Assembly (NCBI RefSeq): GCF_002115785.1 | Contig: NZ_JFJY01000014.1 | Span: 1-64,000, forward strand | Direction: 5' to 3' | DNA: 64,000 nucleotides | Source of the DNA: Thalassospira sp. MCCC 1A03138 | GTDB taxonomy: Bacteria > Pseudomonadota > Alphaproteobacteria > Rhodospirillales > Thalassospiraceae | Shown here: piece by piece, positions 34,780 to 43,512 of the stretch | Layout of the letters: each line of letters starts with the position of its first letter | Position numbering within the stretch: the first letter of the stretch is position 1 | Notes under the pieces: model-generated | The model's input: only the letters and a program-made list of their open reading frames with translations | Database searches by the model: none | Told to the model about the DNA's origin: nothing | Position numbers and translations under genes: made by a program

Positions 34780-36345
34780 ATGAAACTCTCTTCATGGATT
34801 TGGGGAAGGTTGCAGGCGGTATTGATGATCGGGCTTTTGGCTCTGGTCACGGGCTGTACCGGACTGCAATCCAATCAGGACCGGGTTACCGGCACCGTCG
34901 TTTTCCGCGAAAGAATTGCCCTGGCACCAAACAGTGCAAATCTTGTCGTGCGACTTCTTGATGTATCAAAAGCCGATGCGCCGTCGATGGAAATTGCATC
35001 CATAACCCATCCGGCGACCAATCCGCCGATGGTATTTATCCTGCCCTATGATGCCAAACAGATCGATCCGCGCCATCGATATGTGATCGAGGCAAAGATC
35101 GAGACCAAGAATGGCGATCTTCTGTTTCGCAATGATCAGGCATATCCCGTGCTGACCAATGATGCGCCCGATGATGTCGAAGTGATGGTCAAACGCGCCG
35201 GGCCGGGATCAGCGGCCGCCGCGCGCAATGGCGGCAGTTCGGATGTTGAACGCGATGTTGCCGCGATCGAGGCACGCCTGCCTGATCTCCGGATGATCCC
35301 GGGCAGTTATAGTGCCGGGGACAGCAAGGCGACATTCAAGGCCTATGTCACTACCGATGGGCAGCCTGTCTATGTGGAGGAACATCGTGATCTTGGGGAT
35401 TATGGCAAGTCGGATGTCAAATTCTATTATCGCAATGGCAAGCTTCTGCGATTTGTTGAAGATGCCAATCGCATGAATTTTGGCGGAGCAAGTGACGGTG
35501 ATGTGCTGAACTTTACGCTTAATCTTGATTTTGCCATGGGCCGCTTTGCCGGGGGATCGAAAACCGTCAATGGCGTACCTGGCACCCCGGACGAGCATGA
35601 AGTCAGCGGGGCGATGGCGCAAAGCAAGGTCGCATTAAGCCGGATCGAGGCCGCCCTTGGTGAAGCTGCAATGGCACCGGTTACCGGGCGCCAGACTTTT
35701 GTCTGCGAGGATAAAAGCCGGTTCTATGCTACTTTCGAGGGGCGCAAGGGCGAGGCGGTTATTGAATTTCTTGGCCGTGAGCCGCTTGTCCTGAACATCA
35801 AGCGGACCGGTTCCGGGTATGAATATGCCAACGAGATGTATTCAATTCGTGGCAAAGGCCAGGAAGCGATCTGGACCGGGCCGAGTGGTTCGACCAAATG
35901 TGCGGTTTCTGCCGAAATTACCGGGCTTGCACTTGCCCCCGGCGATTTCCCGGTCGTCGATATCACGGAGCTTGAAAAACCGGAAAATCCGGAATGGACC
36001 CGTTTCATCAACGAACTGATGCCAGCAATCAATTCCTGCCTTGCGGTATCAAGCGGTGATCTGACGTCGGTTCTGAAAGCCTGGCCGTTGAACCATGGCA
36101 TGGTCGGCGTTCGCACGATAAACAGCAATGGCGGGCGCTACGACTGCCTTGCGCCGACCGACGGGCTTGGCGAAGTTCATACCGAACTGGTCGAGGCCAA
36201 CACCAACCGCCTGCCCGGGGAGGGCAATGTACGCTTCACCCCGGCAAGCGGGGCCTATCCCGGTGGGGAATGCTTCAGCCACCAGCGGCTTGAACATAAC
36301 GGCATCTTTATCGGCTGGCTGTCGCGTAACAACTGCACGAGCTGA
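34780..36345 (+). CDS. Lipoprotein with YbaY-like and MliC-like domains
   Basis: A 521-residue lipoprotein. The lipobox LVTGC puts the lipidated Cys at position 26. Residues about 34-138 resemble the YbaY / type III secretion pilotin-like beta-sandwich (VTGTVVFRERIALAPNSANL, with DPRHRYVIEAKIE). Residues about 305-376 match the membrane-bound lysozyme inhibitor MliC fold: FVCEDKSRFYATFEG with Cys309, then GSGYEYANEMYSIRGKGQEAIW and the partner Cys374 in STKCAV. A linker domain (150-300) and a C-terminal Cys-containing domain (380-521) are unassigned. It probably sits in the outer membrane and may protect the wall against lysozyme; function is inferred. Monocistronic, with a strong terminator. 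Confidence 0.78.
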   Translation: MKLSSWIWGRLQAVLMIGLLALVTGCTGLQSNQDRVTGTVVFRERIALAPNSANLVVRLLDVSKADAPSMEIASITHPATNPPMVFILPYDAKQIDPRHRYVIEAKIETKNGDLLFRNDQAYPVLTNDAPDDVEVMVKRAGPGSAAAARNGGSSDVERDVAAIEARLPDLRMIPGSYSAGDSKATFKAYVTTDGQPVYVEEHRDLGDYGKSDVKFYYRNGKLLRFVEDANRMNFGGASDGDVLNFTLNLDFAMGRFAGGSKTVNGVPGTPDEHEVSGAMAQSKVALSRIEAALGEAAMAPVTGRQTFVCEDKSRFYATFEGRKGEAVIEFLGREPLVLNIKRTGSGYEYANEMYSIRGKGQEAIWTGPSGSTKCAVSAEITGLALAPGDFPVVDITELEKPENPEWTRFINELMPAINSCLAVSSGDLTSVLKAWPLNHGMVGVRTINSNGGRYDCLAPTDGLGEVHTELVEANTNRLPGEGNVRFTPASGAYPGGECFSHQRLEHNGIFIGWLSRNNCTS

Positions 36346-36368
36346 TTGCCGAAAGTCCCTAACAGAAA

Positions 36369-36399
36369 AGCCCCGCAGCACTGGCTGCGGGGCTTTTTT
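36369..36399. terminator. Bidirectional rho-independent terminator
   Basis: AGCCCCGCAGC (36369-36379) pairs with 36384-36394 around ACTG, with TTTTTT on the plus side and AAAA before it. It separates the lipoprotein gene from the convergent GNAT gene. Confidence 0.9.
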
Positions 36400-36433
36400 C
36401 ATCAAATCACGGTCGTTTAATCAATATGCCAAC

Positions 36434-36940
36434 TCAATGTGTCATCTGGCCGGTTCCCCGAAGGATGCCCGTGGAACCCGAAAGGGCATCACCATTGCCA
36501 AGATTGATGCCAAGGAACCGGTGGCGATCAAAATGTCCGGGCATCAAAAGCCCGTTGGCAGGGGCCGCATGGAAGCCGAAGCGCGCGTAATAATCCGGAT
36601 CACCGACCAGCAGAACCGACTTGTGCCCGGTTGACTGTGCGGCATTCAGTGCCGCATACATCAAACCCGCACCAACGCCCGAGCCGCTATAGGCCTTTTC
36701 AACCGCAAGCGGCCCCAGCAACAGCGAAGACCCGCTGTGACCGGCTTTGACATTCCACAACCGGACTGTTCCGATCATGTGTTTGCCGTCGTGGGCGACA
36801 AACGCCAGACCGTCAGCCGGAAGGCGGCCACGGCGCAGCAATTCAGACGATTTCTGAAAGCGCGACGGACCCATGACGCGATCAAGCAGCTTTTCACGTT
36901 CGACGTGCGAAAGGCTGTTTTCGCGATCAATCACGATCAT
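36434..36940 (-). CDS. GNAT family N-acetyltransferase
   Basis: A 168-residue acetyltransferase of the YhbS-like type. The acetyl-CoA motif A is LLGPLAVEKAYSGSGVGAGLMYAAL, and GDPDYYARFGFHAA is the typical C-terminal segment. The substrate cannot be told. It starts 11 bp after the stop of the ornithine decarboxylase gene, so the two are probably co-transcribed and the acetyltransferase might act on a polyamine or other amine; that is inference. Confidence 0.85.
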   Translation of the reverse strand: MIVIDRENSLSHVEREKLLDRVMGPSRFQKSSELLRRGRLPADGLAFVAHDGKHMIGTVRLWNVKAGHSGSSLLLGPLAVEKAYSGSGVGAGLMYAALNAAQSTGHKSVLLVGDPDYYARFGFHAAPANGLLMPGHFDRHRFLGINLGNGDALSGSTGILRGTGQMTH

Positions 36941-36951
36941 CGATGAGATCC

Positions 36952-38085
36952 CTAGATCACATAGGCGGTCAGCGGTGCGAAACCGTTGAACGCCACCGAG
37001 GCATAAGTGGTGGTATAGGCACCGGTTGCTTCGATCAGAACCTCGTCACCGATGGTCAGTGCAATCGGCAGATCGTAGGGTTTCTTTTCGTAAAGCACGT
37101 CAGCCGAATCACATGTCGGACCGGCAAGAACGCACGGTGCAACATCGCCGCCGTCATGGATCGTGGTGATCGGATAACGGATCGCTTCATCCATGGTTTC
37201 GGCAAGGCCGCCGAATTTACCGATATCGAGGTAAACCCAACGTACCGGATCATCGGCATGTTTACGCGAAATCAGAACGACTTCGGCTTTGATCACGCCG
37301 GCATCGCCAACCATGCCACGGCCCGGTTCGATGATGGTTTCGGGCATGTGGTTGCCGAAATGTGTGTGAAGCGCGTCGATGATTGCTGCACCGTATGCTT
37401 CGGTTGCCGGAACGTCGCGCAGATAACGGGTCGGGAAACCGCCACCCATATTGACCATGCGAAGGACAATGCCCTTTTCGGCAAGGGTGCGGAAAATCGA
37501 CGAGGCTTCTGCAAGGGCTGTGTTCCAGGCATCAAGATTGCACTGCTGCGATCCGACATGGAAGGAAACGCCGTATGCGTCCAGACCCATGTGATGGGCA
37601 TGCTGAAGAACTTCAAGCGCCATGCTCGGCGCGCAACCGAATTTGCGCGACAGTGGCCATTCGGCACCTTCGCCATCGGTCAGGATGCGGCAGAATACAC
37701 GCGAAGCCGGGGCTACACGGGCAATCTTTTCGACTTCTTCGACGCAATCAACGGCGAACAGGCGAACACCCAGCGCGTAGGCACGCGCAATGTCACGTTC
37801 CTTTTTGATGGTGTTGCCAAACGAAATACGCTCCGGGCTTGCACCTGCGGCCATCGCCATTTCGATTTCAGGCACGGATGCAGTGTCGAAATTGCTGCCA
37901 AGATCGGCAAGCAGGCTCAGAACTTCCGGTGCCGGGTTTGCCTTGACCGCATAGAAAACACGGGAATCCGGCAGGGCACGGGTGAAGGTTTCGTAGTTGC
38001 GCTGAACCACGTCAAGGTCGACAACCAGGCACGGACCTTCCGGTCGGCTCTGGGCGAGAAAATCGATAATACGCTGCGTTGCCAT
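36952..38085 (-). CDS. Ornithine decarboxylase, alanine-racemase-fold (type III) PLP enzyme
   Basis: A 377-residue cytoplasmic enzyme that makes putrescine from ornithine; relatives also take lysine. The PLP Lys48 lies in VFYAVKANP, the phosphate loop in MGGGFP, and EPGRGMVG and the catalytic Cys325 in GPTCDSADVL complete the site. HVGSQ follows the family pattern. The ATG at 38085 with upstream GGGAG is preferred to an ATG seven codons earlier. It is preceded by a long structured leader and followed by a GNAT gene. Confidence 0.9.
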   Translation of the reverse strand: MATQRIIDFLAQSRPEGPCLVVDLDVVQRNYETFTRALPDSRVFYAVKANPAPEVLSLLADLGSNFDTASVPEIEMAMAAGASPERISFGNTIKKERDIARAYALGVRLFAVDCVEEVEKIARVAPASRVFCRILTDGEGAEWPLSRKFGCAPSMALEVLQHAHHMGLDAYGVSFHVGSQQCNLDAWNTALAEASSIFRTLAEKGIVLRMVNMGGGFPTRYLRDVPATEAYGAAIIDALHTHFGNHMPETIIEPGRGMVGDAGVIKAEVVLISRKHADDPVRWVYLDIGKFGGLAETMDEAIRYPITTIHDGGDVAPCVLAGPTCDSADVLYEKKPYDLPIALTIGDEVLIEATGAYTTTYASVAFNGFAPLTAYVI

Positions 38086-38099
38086 TGGGGCGTTCTCCC

Positions 38100-38440
38100 A
38101 TTCCACGATATGGCAGCTTGCGGTACCTGATGCGTTTAGGCGCGGTGGAGGCGCAGTAACGCGGACTACCGACAGGCTGATAAGCTCCGGTGCCTACCGG
38201 AACTTGCGAAACTTTTTGCCTCGCTATGGATGGGAGTTTCCCGTCCGCACGTAGGGCAATGATGGTGTGCCTCTTCAGTGTCGGTGGTATTTGGACAACC
38301 ACCTGAGACCAAAAAAGCCCTACACCGTCGTTGCTTTAAGTAAGTCCTACAGGGTTCCATCTAGCAGGACCACCACAGGCACGTGCGACTTTGGGCAAGT
38401 CGCGATGTACGCCTGTTGAACCTCGCGTGCAAGTGAAATT
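38100..38440 (-). ncRNA. Structured leader of the ornithine decarboxylase gene (speF-type candidate)
   Basis: About 350 nt of non-coding sequence precedes the decarboxylase start. Perfect hairpins include CCGGT/ACCGG (38187-38200), GGTGGT/ACCACC (38283-38303) and CGACTT/AAGTCG (38386-38402). In alphaproteobacteria, genes of this enzyme family carry the conserved speF leader RNA of similar size; I assign it by position, length and structure, not by alignment. A 64-codon reading frame (38166-38360, minus) with Cys and His residues lies inside it. The remaining part of this gene-free stretch, 38441-38685, holds no gene I can support. Boundaries are approximate. Confidence 0.6.
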
Positions 38441-38685
38441 TTATGGCGTTTTGTCATGAGACAACCGCAGAAACGTCGAACAATTCATGTTGCTTCGCAC
38501 AAAGTGGCGCGAATGGCCGGTTTTTGGATTGGCAAGAACGTGATTTATCGGATTTCAACATGGGGCATTGCAATTTGTGCATATCCCGCAGGGTGCCCGA
38601 GATGAGATTGACCGCGTCCGATTACCAGAGTAGCGATAAATAACAGGCGGCTATTGTGCGCCGAATTTAAACAGGATGGCACGGA

Positions 38686-39912
38686 TTGGATTGGCTGGTT
38701 GTTGCCGTATTTGGCGGGGTCTATATCGGCATGGCGCTGGGGCGTTGGCCGGGGCTTGCGATCAATCGCACGGGGATTGCGCTGATCGGGGCGCTGGTCC
38801 TGCTGCTAAGCGGGGCGGTTGACGGGGACGCGGCACTCACATCGGTCGATTTCGCGACACTTTCGGTTTTGCTGACATTGATGGTGTTGTCTTCGCAATA
38901 TGCTGCCAGCGGTTTCTTTGACTGGATCGGCAACCGGATCACCCATCTTGATTTGACCCCGCGCGGGCTTCTGGCGGGGGTAATTGCGATTTGCGGCGGC
39001 CTGTCGGCGGTGATGACCAATGATGTTGTCGTCTGGGCGGTGACGCCGATCCTGATACGGGGTGTAATGGCGCGCCGTCTTGATCCGCGTCCCTATGTGA
39101 TTGCCGTTGCATGTGCAGCCAATGCCGGATCGGCCGCGACCCTGATCGGTAATCCGCAGAACCTTATGATTGCCGAATTCGGGCAACTTGATTTCACAGC
39201 CTTCCTTCTGGCGTGCGGTGTGCCTGCCCTGATTGGACTTTTGATAGTCTATGGCGTGATCGCCTATGGTCCGATGACGCGGGCCGCGTTTGATCCGGTG
39301 CCAGATGGCTCGGCACTGGACGAAGGCGGCCCGATCAAGCTTGACCGCCCGATGCTGATCAAAGCGGTGGCAGCGACGATTGCGGTAATTGCGATCTTTA
39401 TCTTTGTCGAAGACCGCGCCCTTTGGTCATTGCTGATTGTGGCTGTGCTGTTGCTTAGCCGAAGGCTTGGTACTGATCAGGTATTGGGGCGGGTCGACTG
39501 GCATTTGCTGGCCCTGTTTTGCGGGCTGTTCATTGTTACCGGGGTAATGGCCGGGGATGACGCGATTGCTACCTTTTTCCGCGATGCGCTTTCAGGGATT
39601 CGGATTGATAACCCGGCGGTGCTGGCCACCCTTTCGCTTGCGGGAAGTAACACGATTGGTAATGTGCCGCTGGTGATGATGTTGCTGTCTCTTGGCCCGG
39701 ATTGGACGCCCAAACTGTTGCACGGGCTTGCGGTTTTCAGCACATTGTCGGGCAACTTTTTAATTGTCGGTTCGGTCGCCAATATCATTGCGGTCGAACA
39801 GGCCCGCGCCGCCGGTATTACCATCGGCTTTGGCGATTATGCCCGGGTCGGCATCCCGATTACCCTGATCAGCCTTGCGTTTGCGTGGGGCTGGATCATG
39901 ATGTTTGTTTGA
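38686..39912 (+). CDS. Ion-transporter (IT) superfamily permease, SLC13/ArsB-like
   Basis: A 408-residue membrane protein with about 10-11 helices. SAVMTNDVVVWAVTPI and SAATLIGNPQNLMIAEFG are family signatures, repeated in the second half as SNTIGNVPLVMMLLSL and GNFLIVGSVANIIAVEQA. It resembles anion or arsenite permeases; the substrate is unknown. The reading frame opens with a TTG at 38686, 15 nt after AGGA; the first in-frame ATG (38731) would cut into the first helix. The small DUF3830 gene follows 8 bp later. Confidence 0.82.
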   Translation: MDWLVVAVFGGVYIGMALGRWPGLAINRTGIALIGALVLLLSGAVDGDAALTSVDFATLSVLLTLMVLSSQYAASGFFDWIGNRITHLDLTPRGLLAGVIAICGGLSAVMTNDVVVWAVTPILIRGVMARRLDPRPYVIAVACAANAGSAATLIGNPQNLMIAEFGQLDFTAFLLACGVPALIGLLIVYGVIAYGPMTRAAFDPVPDGSALDEGGPIKLDRPMLIKAVAATIAVIAIFIFVEDRALWSLLIVAVLLLSRRLGTDQVLGRVDWHLLALFCGLFIVTGVMAGDDAIATFFRDALSGIRIDNPAVLATLSLAGSNTIGNVPLVMMLLSLGPDWTPKLLHGLAVFSTLSGNFLIVGSVANIIAVEQARAAGITIGFGDYARVGIPITLISLAFAWGWIMMFV

Positions 39913-39920
39913 ATGGATTT

Positions 39921-40337
39921 ATGATGACCAAGATTAAAATCACTGCAGGCCCGTTTACCTTTGACGGTGTACTTGAAATCGCCAAGGCGCCGCAAACCTG
40001 CAAGGCGTTCATGGATTGCATGCCGTTTGAAAGCAAAGCCGTCCATGTCCGCTGGAGCGGCGAGGGTGTCTGGATGCCGCTTGGCGATTATCAGTTCGGC
40101 ATTGGTTATGAAAATCACACCAGTTTCCCGGCACCGGGCCAGATTATTCTGTATCCCGGCGGCATCAGCGAAACCGAAATACTGTTGGCCTATGGCGGTG
40201 TTCATTTCGCATCGAAAGTCGGGCAGCTTGCCGGCAACCATTTCATCACGATTACCAGCAATTTTGATGACCTTGAAAAGCTCGGCAAGATGGCGCTTTG
40301 GGAGGGGGCACAACCGATCCGGTTTGAGATGGCGTAA
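39921..40337 (+). CDS. DUF3830 (cyclophilin-like) family protein
   Basis: A 138-residue cytoplasmic protein matching DUF3830: HVRWSGEGVWMPLGDYQFGIGYENHTSFPAPGQIILYPGGISETEILLAYGG and SKVGQLAGNHF. The fold is a small cyclophilin-like beta barrel with no known activity. Starts at 39921 and 39924 are equally possible (ATGATG). It directly follows the permease gene, suggesting a shared transcript and substrate. Confidence 0.85.
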   Translation: MMTKIKITAGPFTFDGVLEIAKAPQTCKAFMDCMPFESKAVHVRWSGEGVWMPLGDYQFGIGYENHTSFPAPGQIILYPGGISETEILLAYGGVHFASKVGQLAGNHFITITSNFDDLEKLGKMALWEGAQPIRFEMA

Positions 40338-40429
40338 TAATATTCAGGGTGTGAAGCGGCACACTCGCTTATGAGGCCAGCCTGATCTAGAACACTTTTT
40401 ATCTTTGGGACAGGCAGGCGAGTGCGGAC

Positions 40430-41023
40430 GTGTTTGAAACAATCAATCTTTGGATTCAGGATCACCAGCAACTGGTCTATAGCCTGATCTTTACCTACTG
40501 CGTGAGCAAGGCCAGCATCCTGCCAGTTTTTGTCGGTATCTTTGTCGTGTCCGAAAGTCTTCTGATCGGTCCATCCATGATCGCGATGATTTCCGGCGCA
40601 TTTGTCGGGGACATGGTAAGGTTCTGGCTGGGCCGGAAATATGGCGATGCGATTGTCAGAAAACTGCCTGACTCGTTTTCAAAATGGCTGGGCAAAACCA
40701 TGCGCCTGTTTGAGCATTATGGTGTCGCCTACATCATGCTGTGTCGCTATCCCAACACCATCCGCTCTATCAGTGTGTTCCCGGTCGGAATGAGCTCAAT
40801 GTCGTTTATGCGGTTTCTGCTGCTGAGTATCGCATCGATCCTGATTTGGATCGGGTCGTTCTTTGCACTTGGATATGTCTTGGGCGAGGGGATGTCGGAA
40901 CTGTTGGAACGCAATCTGACGCTGCTTAGCCCTATCCTGCTGATTGTGTTTCTTGGGCTTGGCTGGTTTGGTCTTCGTCGGATCGACAAGCTGGAGCAAC
41001 AGGCCGAAAAGGCCATCAAGTAG
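40430..41023 (+). CDS. DedA family membrane protein
   Basis: A 197-residue inner-membrane protein of the DedA/VTT group, implicated in polyprenyl- or phospholipid flipping. The family core is GAFVGDMVRFWLGRKYGDAIVRKLP, with the conserved Arg of CRYPNTIRSISVFPVGMSSMSFMRFL. It uses a GTG start at 40430. The acidic residues usual in the first half are partly replaced (Ser in YCVSKASILPVF), which marks it as a divergent member. Confidence 0.82.
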   Translation: MFETINLWIQDHQQLVYSLIFTYCVSKASILPVFVGIFVVSESLLIGPSMIAMISGAFVGDMVRFWLGRKYGDAIVRKLPDSFSKWLGKTMRLFEHYGVAYIMLCRYPNTIRSISVFPVGMSSMSFMRFLLLSIASILIWIGSFFALGYVLGEGMSELLERNLTLLSPILLIVFLGLGWFGLRRIDKLEQQAEKAIK

Positions 41024-41024
41024 C

Positions 41025-41059
41025 CCAAAAGAAAACGGCAGCCACATTGGGCTGCCGTT
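41025..41059 (-). terminator. Terminator after the U32 gene
   Basis: AACGGCAGCC (41034-41043) pairs perfectly with 41050-41059. On the minus strand the stem is followed by TTTTCTTTT, so it mainly serves the U32 gene; it also lies just after the dedA stop. Confidence 0.8.
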
Positions 41060-41083
41060 CCTGTATCCGGGCTTTGTGAATGC

Positions 41084-42730
41084 CTATTCAGCGGCAATCG
41101 TCTTGCCGTCTTTTTCCAGCATTTCACCCTGTTTGCGTTTGGCAAGGATTTCACGCGCTTTGGCATAGCTTTCATCGTGCCAGAAGATCAGGCAGCCGTT
41201 ACAACCACGGCCGCAGCATCCTTTGGTGCCGACGCGCGGGGTACGGAAAGAGCGTTCTTTCTGGCGGTCATCAAGGGCGGTCTGAAGTGCTTCGCGTTTG
41301 GCGTCATAGCGTTCTTCGTTGCCTTTGCCCATTTCGATCTTGTGGCCTTCTTGATCAAGTTTCAGGCGTTGCCATTCGTCTTCGGACAGGGCCTTTTCCT
41401 TGCGCACGATGGTCATCGGCAGGATTTCACGCTTCAGGAATTCAGGATCTTCCTGTTCAAACAGGGAGAACGGAAGGCGGATGCGCGGATGGGTGTTGGC
41501 ATGGACCGCTTCGCCGACCTTGCCGGTTTTGGCATCGATGAATTCATACATGCGGATGAAAATGGTCTGGCGCGAACGCGGCGGGACGATTTCAATGACG
41601 TCACCGGGCAGCATGCGGTTTTTGACCGACATGATGAAGGCGTCGTCTTCGACTTCCTCGATCATCCCGGCAAATTCCCAATCGGACACATTGGTATTGC
41701 TGTCATAGCCATGTGCATAATTGGTCAGGCGGCCATCATGAAACGCAAGGGTGTAGCCCCGGTTCGGGATGGTTGCCAGTTCCTTCATATATTCTTCGGC
41801 TGACCAGTTTTCCGGATCCTTGTACCAGTCATCAATTGCCATGCGATAGGCACGTGCAACAAGGCCTGCGTAATAGGGGCTTTTGCCACGGCCTTCGACC
41901 TTGAGGCTATCGACACCGATTTTCAGGTAATCTTCGAGCTTCGGCATGATGCAAAGATCGCGCGAGTTCAGGATATAAGAGCCACGTTCGTCTTCCTGAA
42001 TTTCCATCAGTTCGCCCGGACGCATGTCTTCTTCAAGGAAGAAGTCAAACATTTCGAGGTTTTCCTCGGTCAGTTTGAGTTCCTTGACCGTGCCGTCCTT
42101 GATCTTCATGTGGACTTTGTATTTCCAGCGGCACGAATTGGCACATGCCCCCTGATTGGCGCCGCGTTCGGCCATGAAGTTCGACAACAGACAGCGCCCG
42201 GAATAGGTCATGCACATCGAGCCATGCACGAAGGCCTCGATCTTGATGTCCTGGCATTTGGCGCGAATTTCGGTGAGTTCCTCGTAGGAAACCTCACGGC
42301 CCAGAACGACAAGCTTCGCCCCGATGCTCTGCCAGAATTTGACCGACTGCCAAGAACATACGTTTGCCTGTGTCGACACATGGAGGTCAAGTTCCGGGGC
42401 ATGTTCACGGACAAACATGAAAACACCGGGATCGGCAACGATCAGCCCGTCCGGGCGGACCTTGCGCACGGTGTCGACATATTCCGGCAGCTTGTCGATA
42501 TCCTTGTTATGCGAGAACAGGTTCAGCGTCAGATAAACGCGAACGCCATGTTCATGGGCAAATTCGATCCCTTCGACCACATCTTCAAGCGATATCTGGC
42601 TTTTGACCCGAAGCGACAGGTCGGGCGTGCCCATATAAACCGCGTCAGCCCCATAAAGGACGGCGACTTTCAGTTTTTCTAGCGAGCCGGCGGGCATCAG
42701 CAATTCGGAACGGCGCGATTGATTACTCAT
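41084..42730 (-). CDS. U32 family protein, TrhP/YegQ-like tRNA hydroxylation factor
   Basis: A 548-residue protein of the former peptidase U32 family. The four-cysteine cluster lies in CMTYSGRCLLSNF and GACANSCRWKY, after the family's HGSM. By homology to TrhP it would act in tRNA uridine-34 hydroxylation. A C-terminal extension carries GCCGRGCNGCLIFW, a second cysteine motif of the kind found in small oxidoreductase-like domains. The ATG at 42730 is chosen because the family starts with the ELLMPAGSLEKLK strand; a longer open frame to 42907 has no support. Confidence 0.82.
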   Translation of the reverse strand: MSNQSRRSELLMPAGSLEKLKVAVLYGADAVYMGTPDLSLRVKSQISLEDVVEGIEFAHEHGVRVYLTLNLFSHNKDIDKLPEYVDTVRKVRPDGLIVADPGVFMFVREHAPELDLHVSTQANVCSWQSVKFWQSIGAKLVVLGREVSYEELTEIRAKCQDIKIEAFVHGSMCMTYSGRCLLSNFMAERGANQGACANSCRWKYKVHMKIKDGTVKELKLTEENLEMFDFFLEEDMRPGELMEIQEDERGSYILNSRDLCIMPKLEDYLKIGVDSLKVEGRGKSPYYAGLVARAYRMAIDDWYKDPENWSAEEYMKELATIPNRGYTLAFHDGRLTNYAHGYDSNTNVSDWEFAGMIEEVEDDAFIMSVKNRMLPGDVIEIVPPRSRQTIFIRMYEFIDAKTGKVGEAVHANTHPRIRLPFSLFEQEDPEFLKREILPMTIVRKEKALSEDEWQRLKLDQEGHKIEMGKGNEERYDAKREALQTALDDRQKERSFRTPRVGTKGCCGRGCNGCLIFWHDESYAKAREILAKRKQGEMLEKDGKTIAAE

Positions 42731-42950
42731 CACTTGCGGGTCTTTTCTTTGGGATACGGGAATCTCTCTGTCCGTCGGGATTCCATGACCCGGCGGTAAA
42801 TTTGCGCGTGTCATATCACAATCGTACAACGCTTGCCGATCAAAATCGCACATTTCACCGCAATTGCAAAGCAGACCCGATGACCGGCAGCCATGAATGG
42901 CTTGCATAAGGGATGTGAAATTATATGACTTGTGGTCATTTGTGAATTTA

Positions 42951-42972
42951 ATATATATTACTTACTATATAT
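42951..42972. promoter_or_regulatory. Palindrome in the marR-emrAB promoter
   Basis: ATATATA (42951-42957) and TATATAT (42966-42972) are inverted arms 8 bp apart, 29 bp before the MarR start. Just upstream, ATGAC-TTGTG-GTCAT gives a second small palindrome. Both are candidate MarR operators. The rest of the 271-bp gap shows no gene. Confidence 0.5.
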
Positions 42973-43001
42973 CAACCGATCTACTTTGACAGAGGCACCC
43001 A

Positions 43002-43496
43002 TTGGCGTCTTTTAGCGATCCAAAACAGAATATCGGCTTCCTGATGAAGGACGTGACCCGCCTGATGCGGCGTAATTTTATGCGTCATGCTGGTGATTTC
43101 GGCCTGACGCAGGCGCAGATGCAGGCCATGGCCTATGTCGCGCGCAAGGAAGGCATCCGGCAGGTGGCTTTGGCAGAAATGCTCGAAATCCAGCCCATAA
43201 CGACGGCGCGTCTGATCGACAAGCTGGTCGAGGAAGGGCTGGTTGAACGCCGTCCGGACCCCGATGATCGTCGTGCGGTGCAGCTTTATGTAACCGCAAA
43301 GGCAACCGAGTTGCTGGAACGGATCATGGTTGTTGCGGCATCTGCCCGCGAAGAGGCGATGATCGGTATTACGCCGGAAATGCAGGAAATGCTGATTTCC
43401 GTTCTTGGAAAGATGCATGAAAACCTGATGGCGGCCGAACCGCCACAGAAAAGGCCCGAAAGCGCCCCCACCAAAACGAAAAAGTCAAAAGACTGA
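43002..43496 (+). CDS. MarR family transcriptional regulator
   Basis: A 164-residue winged-helix regulator. DNA-binding part: GLTQAQMQAMAYVARKEGIRQVALAEMLEIQPITTARLIDKLVEEGLVERRPDPDDRRAVQLY. It begins with TTG, seven bases after AGAGG. It sits 16 bp before an emrAB-type pair, as in MprA/EmrR-EmrAB, and should repress that operon until a hydrophobic drug binds. The C-terminal tail is rich in Pro, Lys and Thr. Confidence 0.9.
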   Translation: MASFSDPKQNIGFLMKDVTRLMRRNFMRHAGDFGLTQAQMQAMAYVARKEGIRQVALAEMLEIQPITTARLIDKLVEEGLVERRPDPDDRRAVQLYVTAKATELLERIMVVAASAREEAMIGITPEMQEMLISVLGKMHENLMAAEPPQKRPESAPTKTKKSKD

Positions 43497-43512
43497 AGCA
43501 AGGCCCTGTATC

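Noticed and set aside
36943..38130. A 395-codon open frame on the plus strand opposite ornithine decarboxylase
   Set aside because: The minus strand encodes every active-site motif of the decarboxylase; the plus-strand frame is rich in Arg, Cys and His, as expected of a shadow.
38443..38643. A 66-codon plus-strand frame in the gap before the permease
   Set aside because: No RBS and no homology signal; it runs across the probable promoter of the decarboxylase leader.
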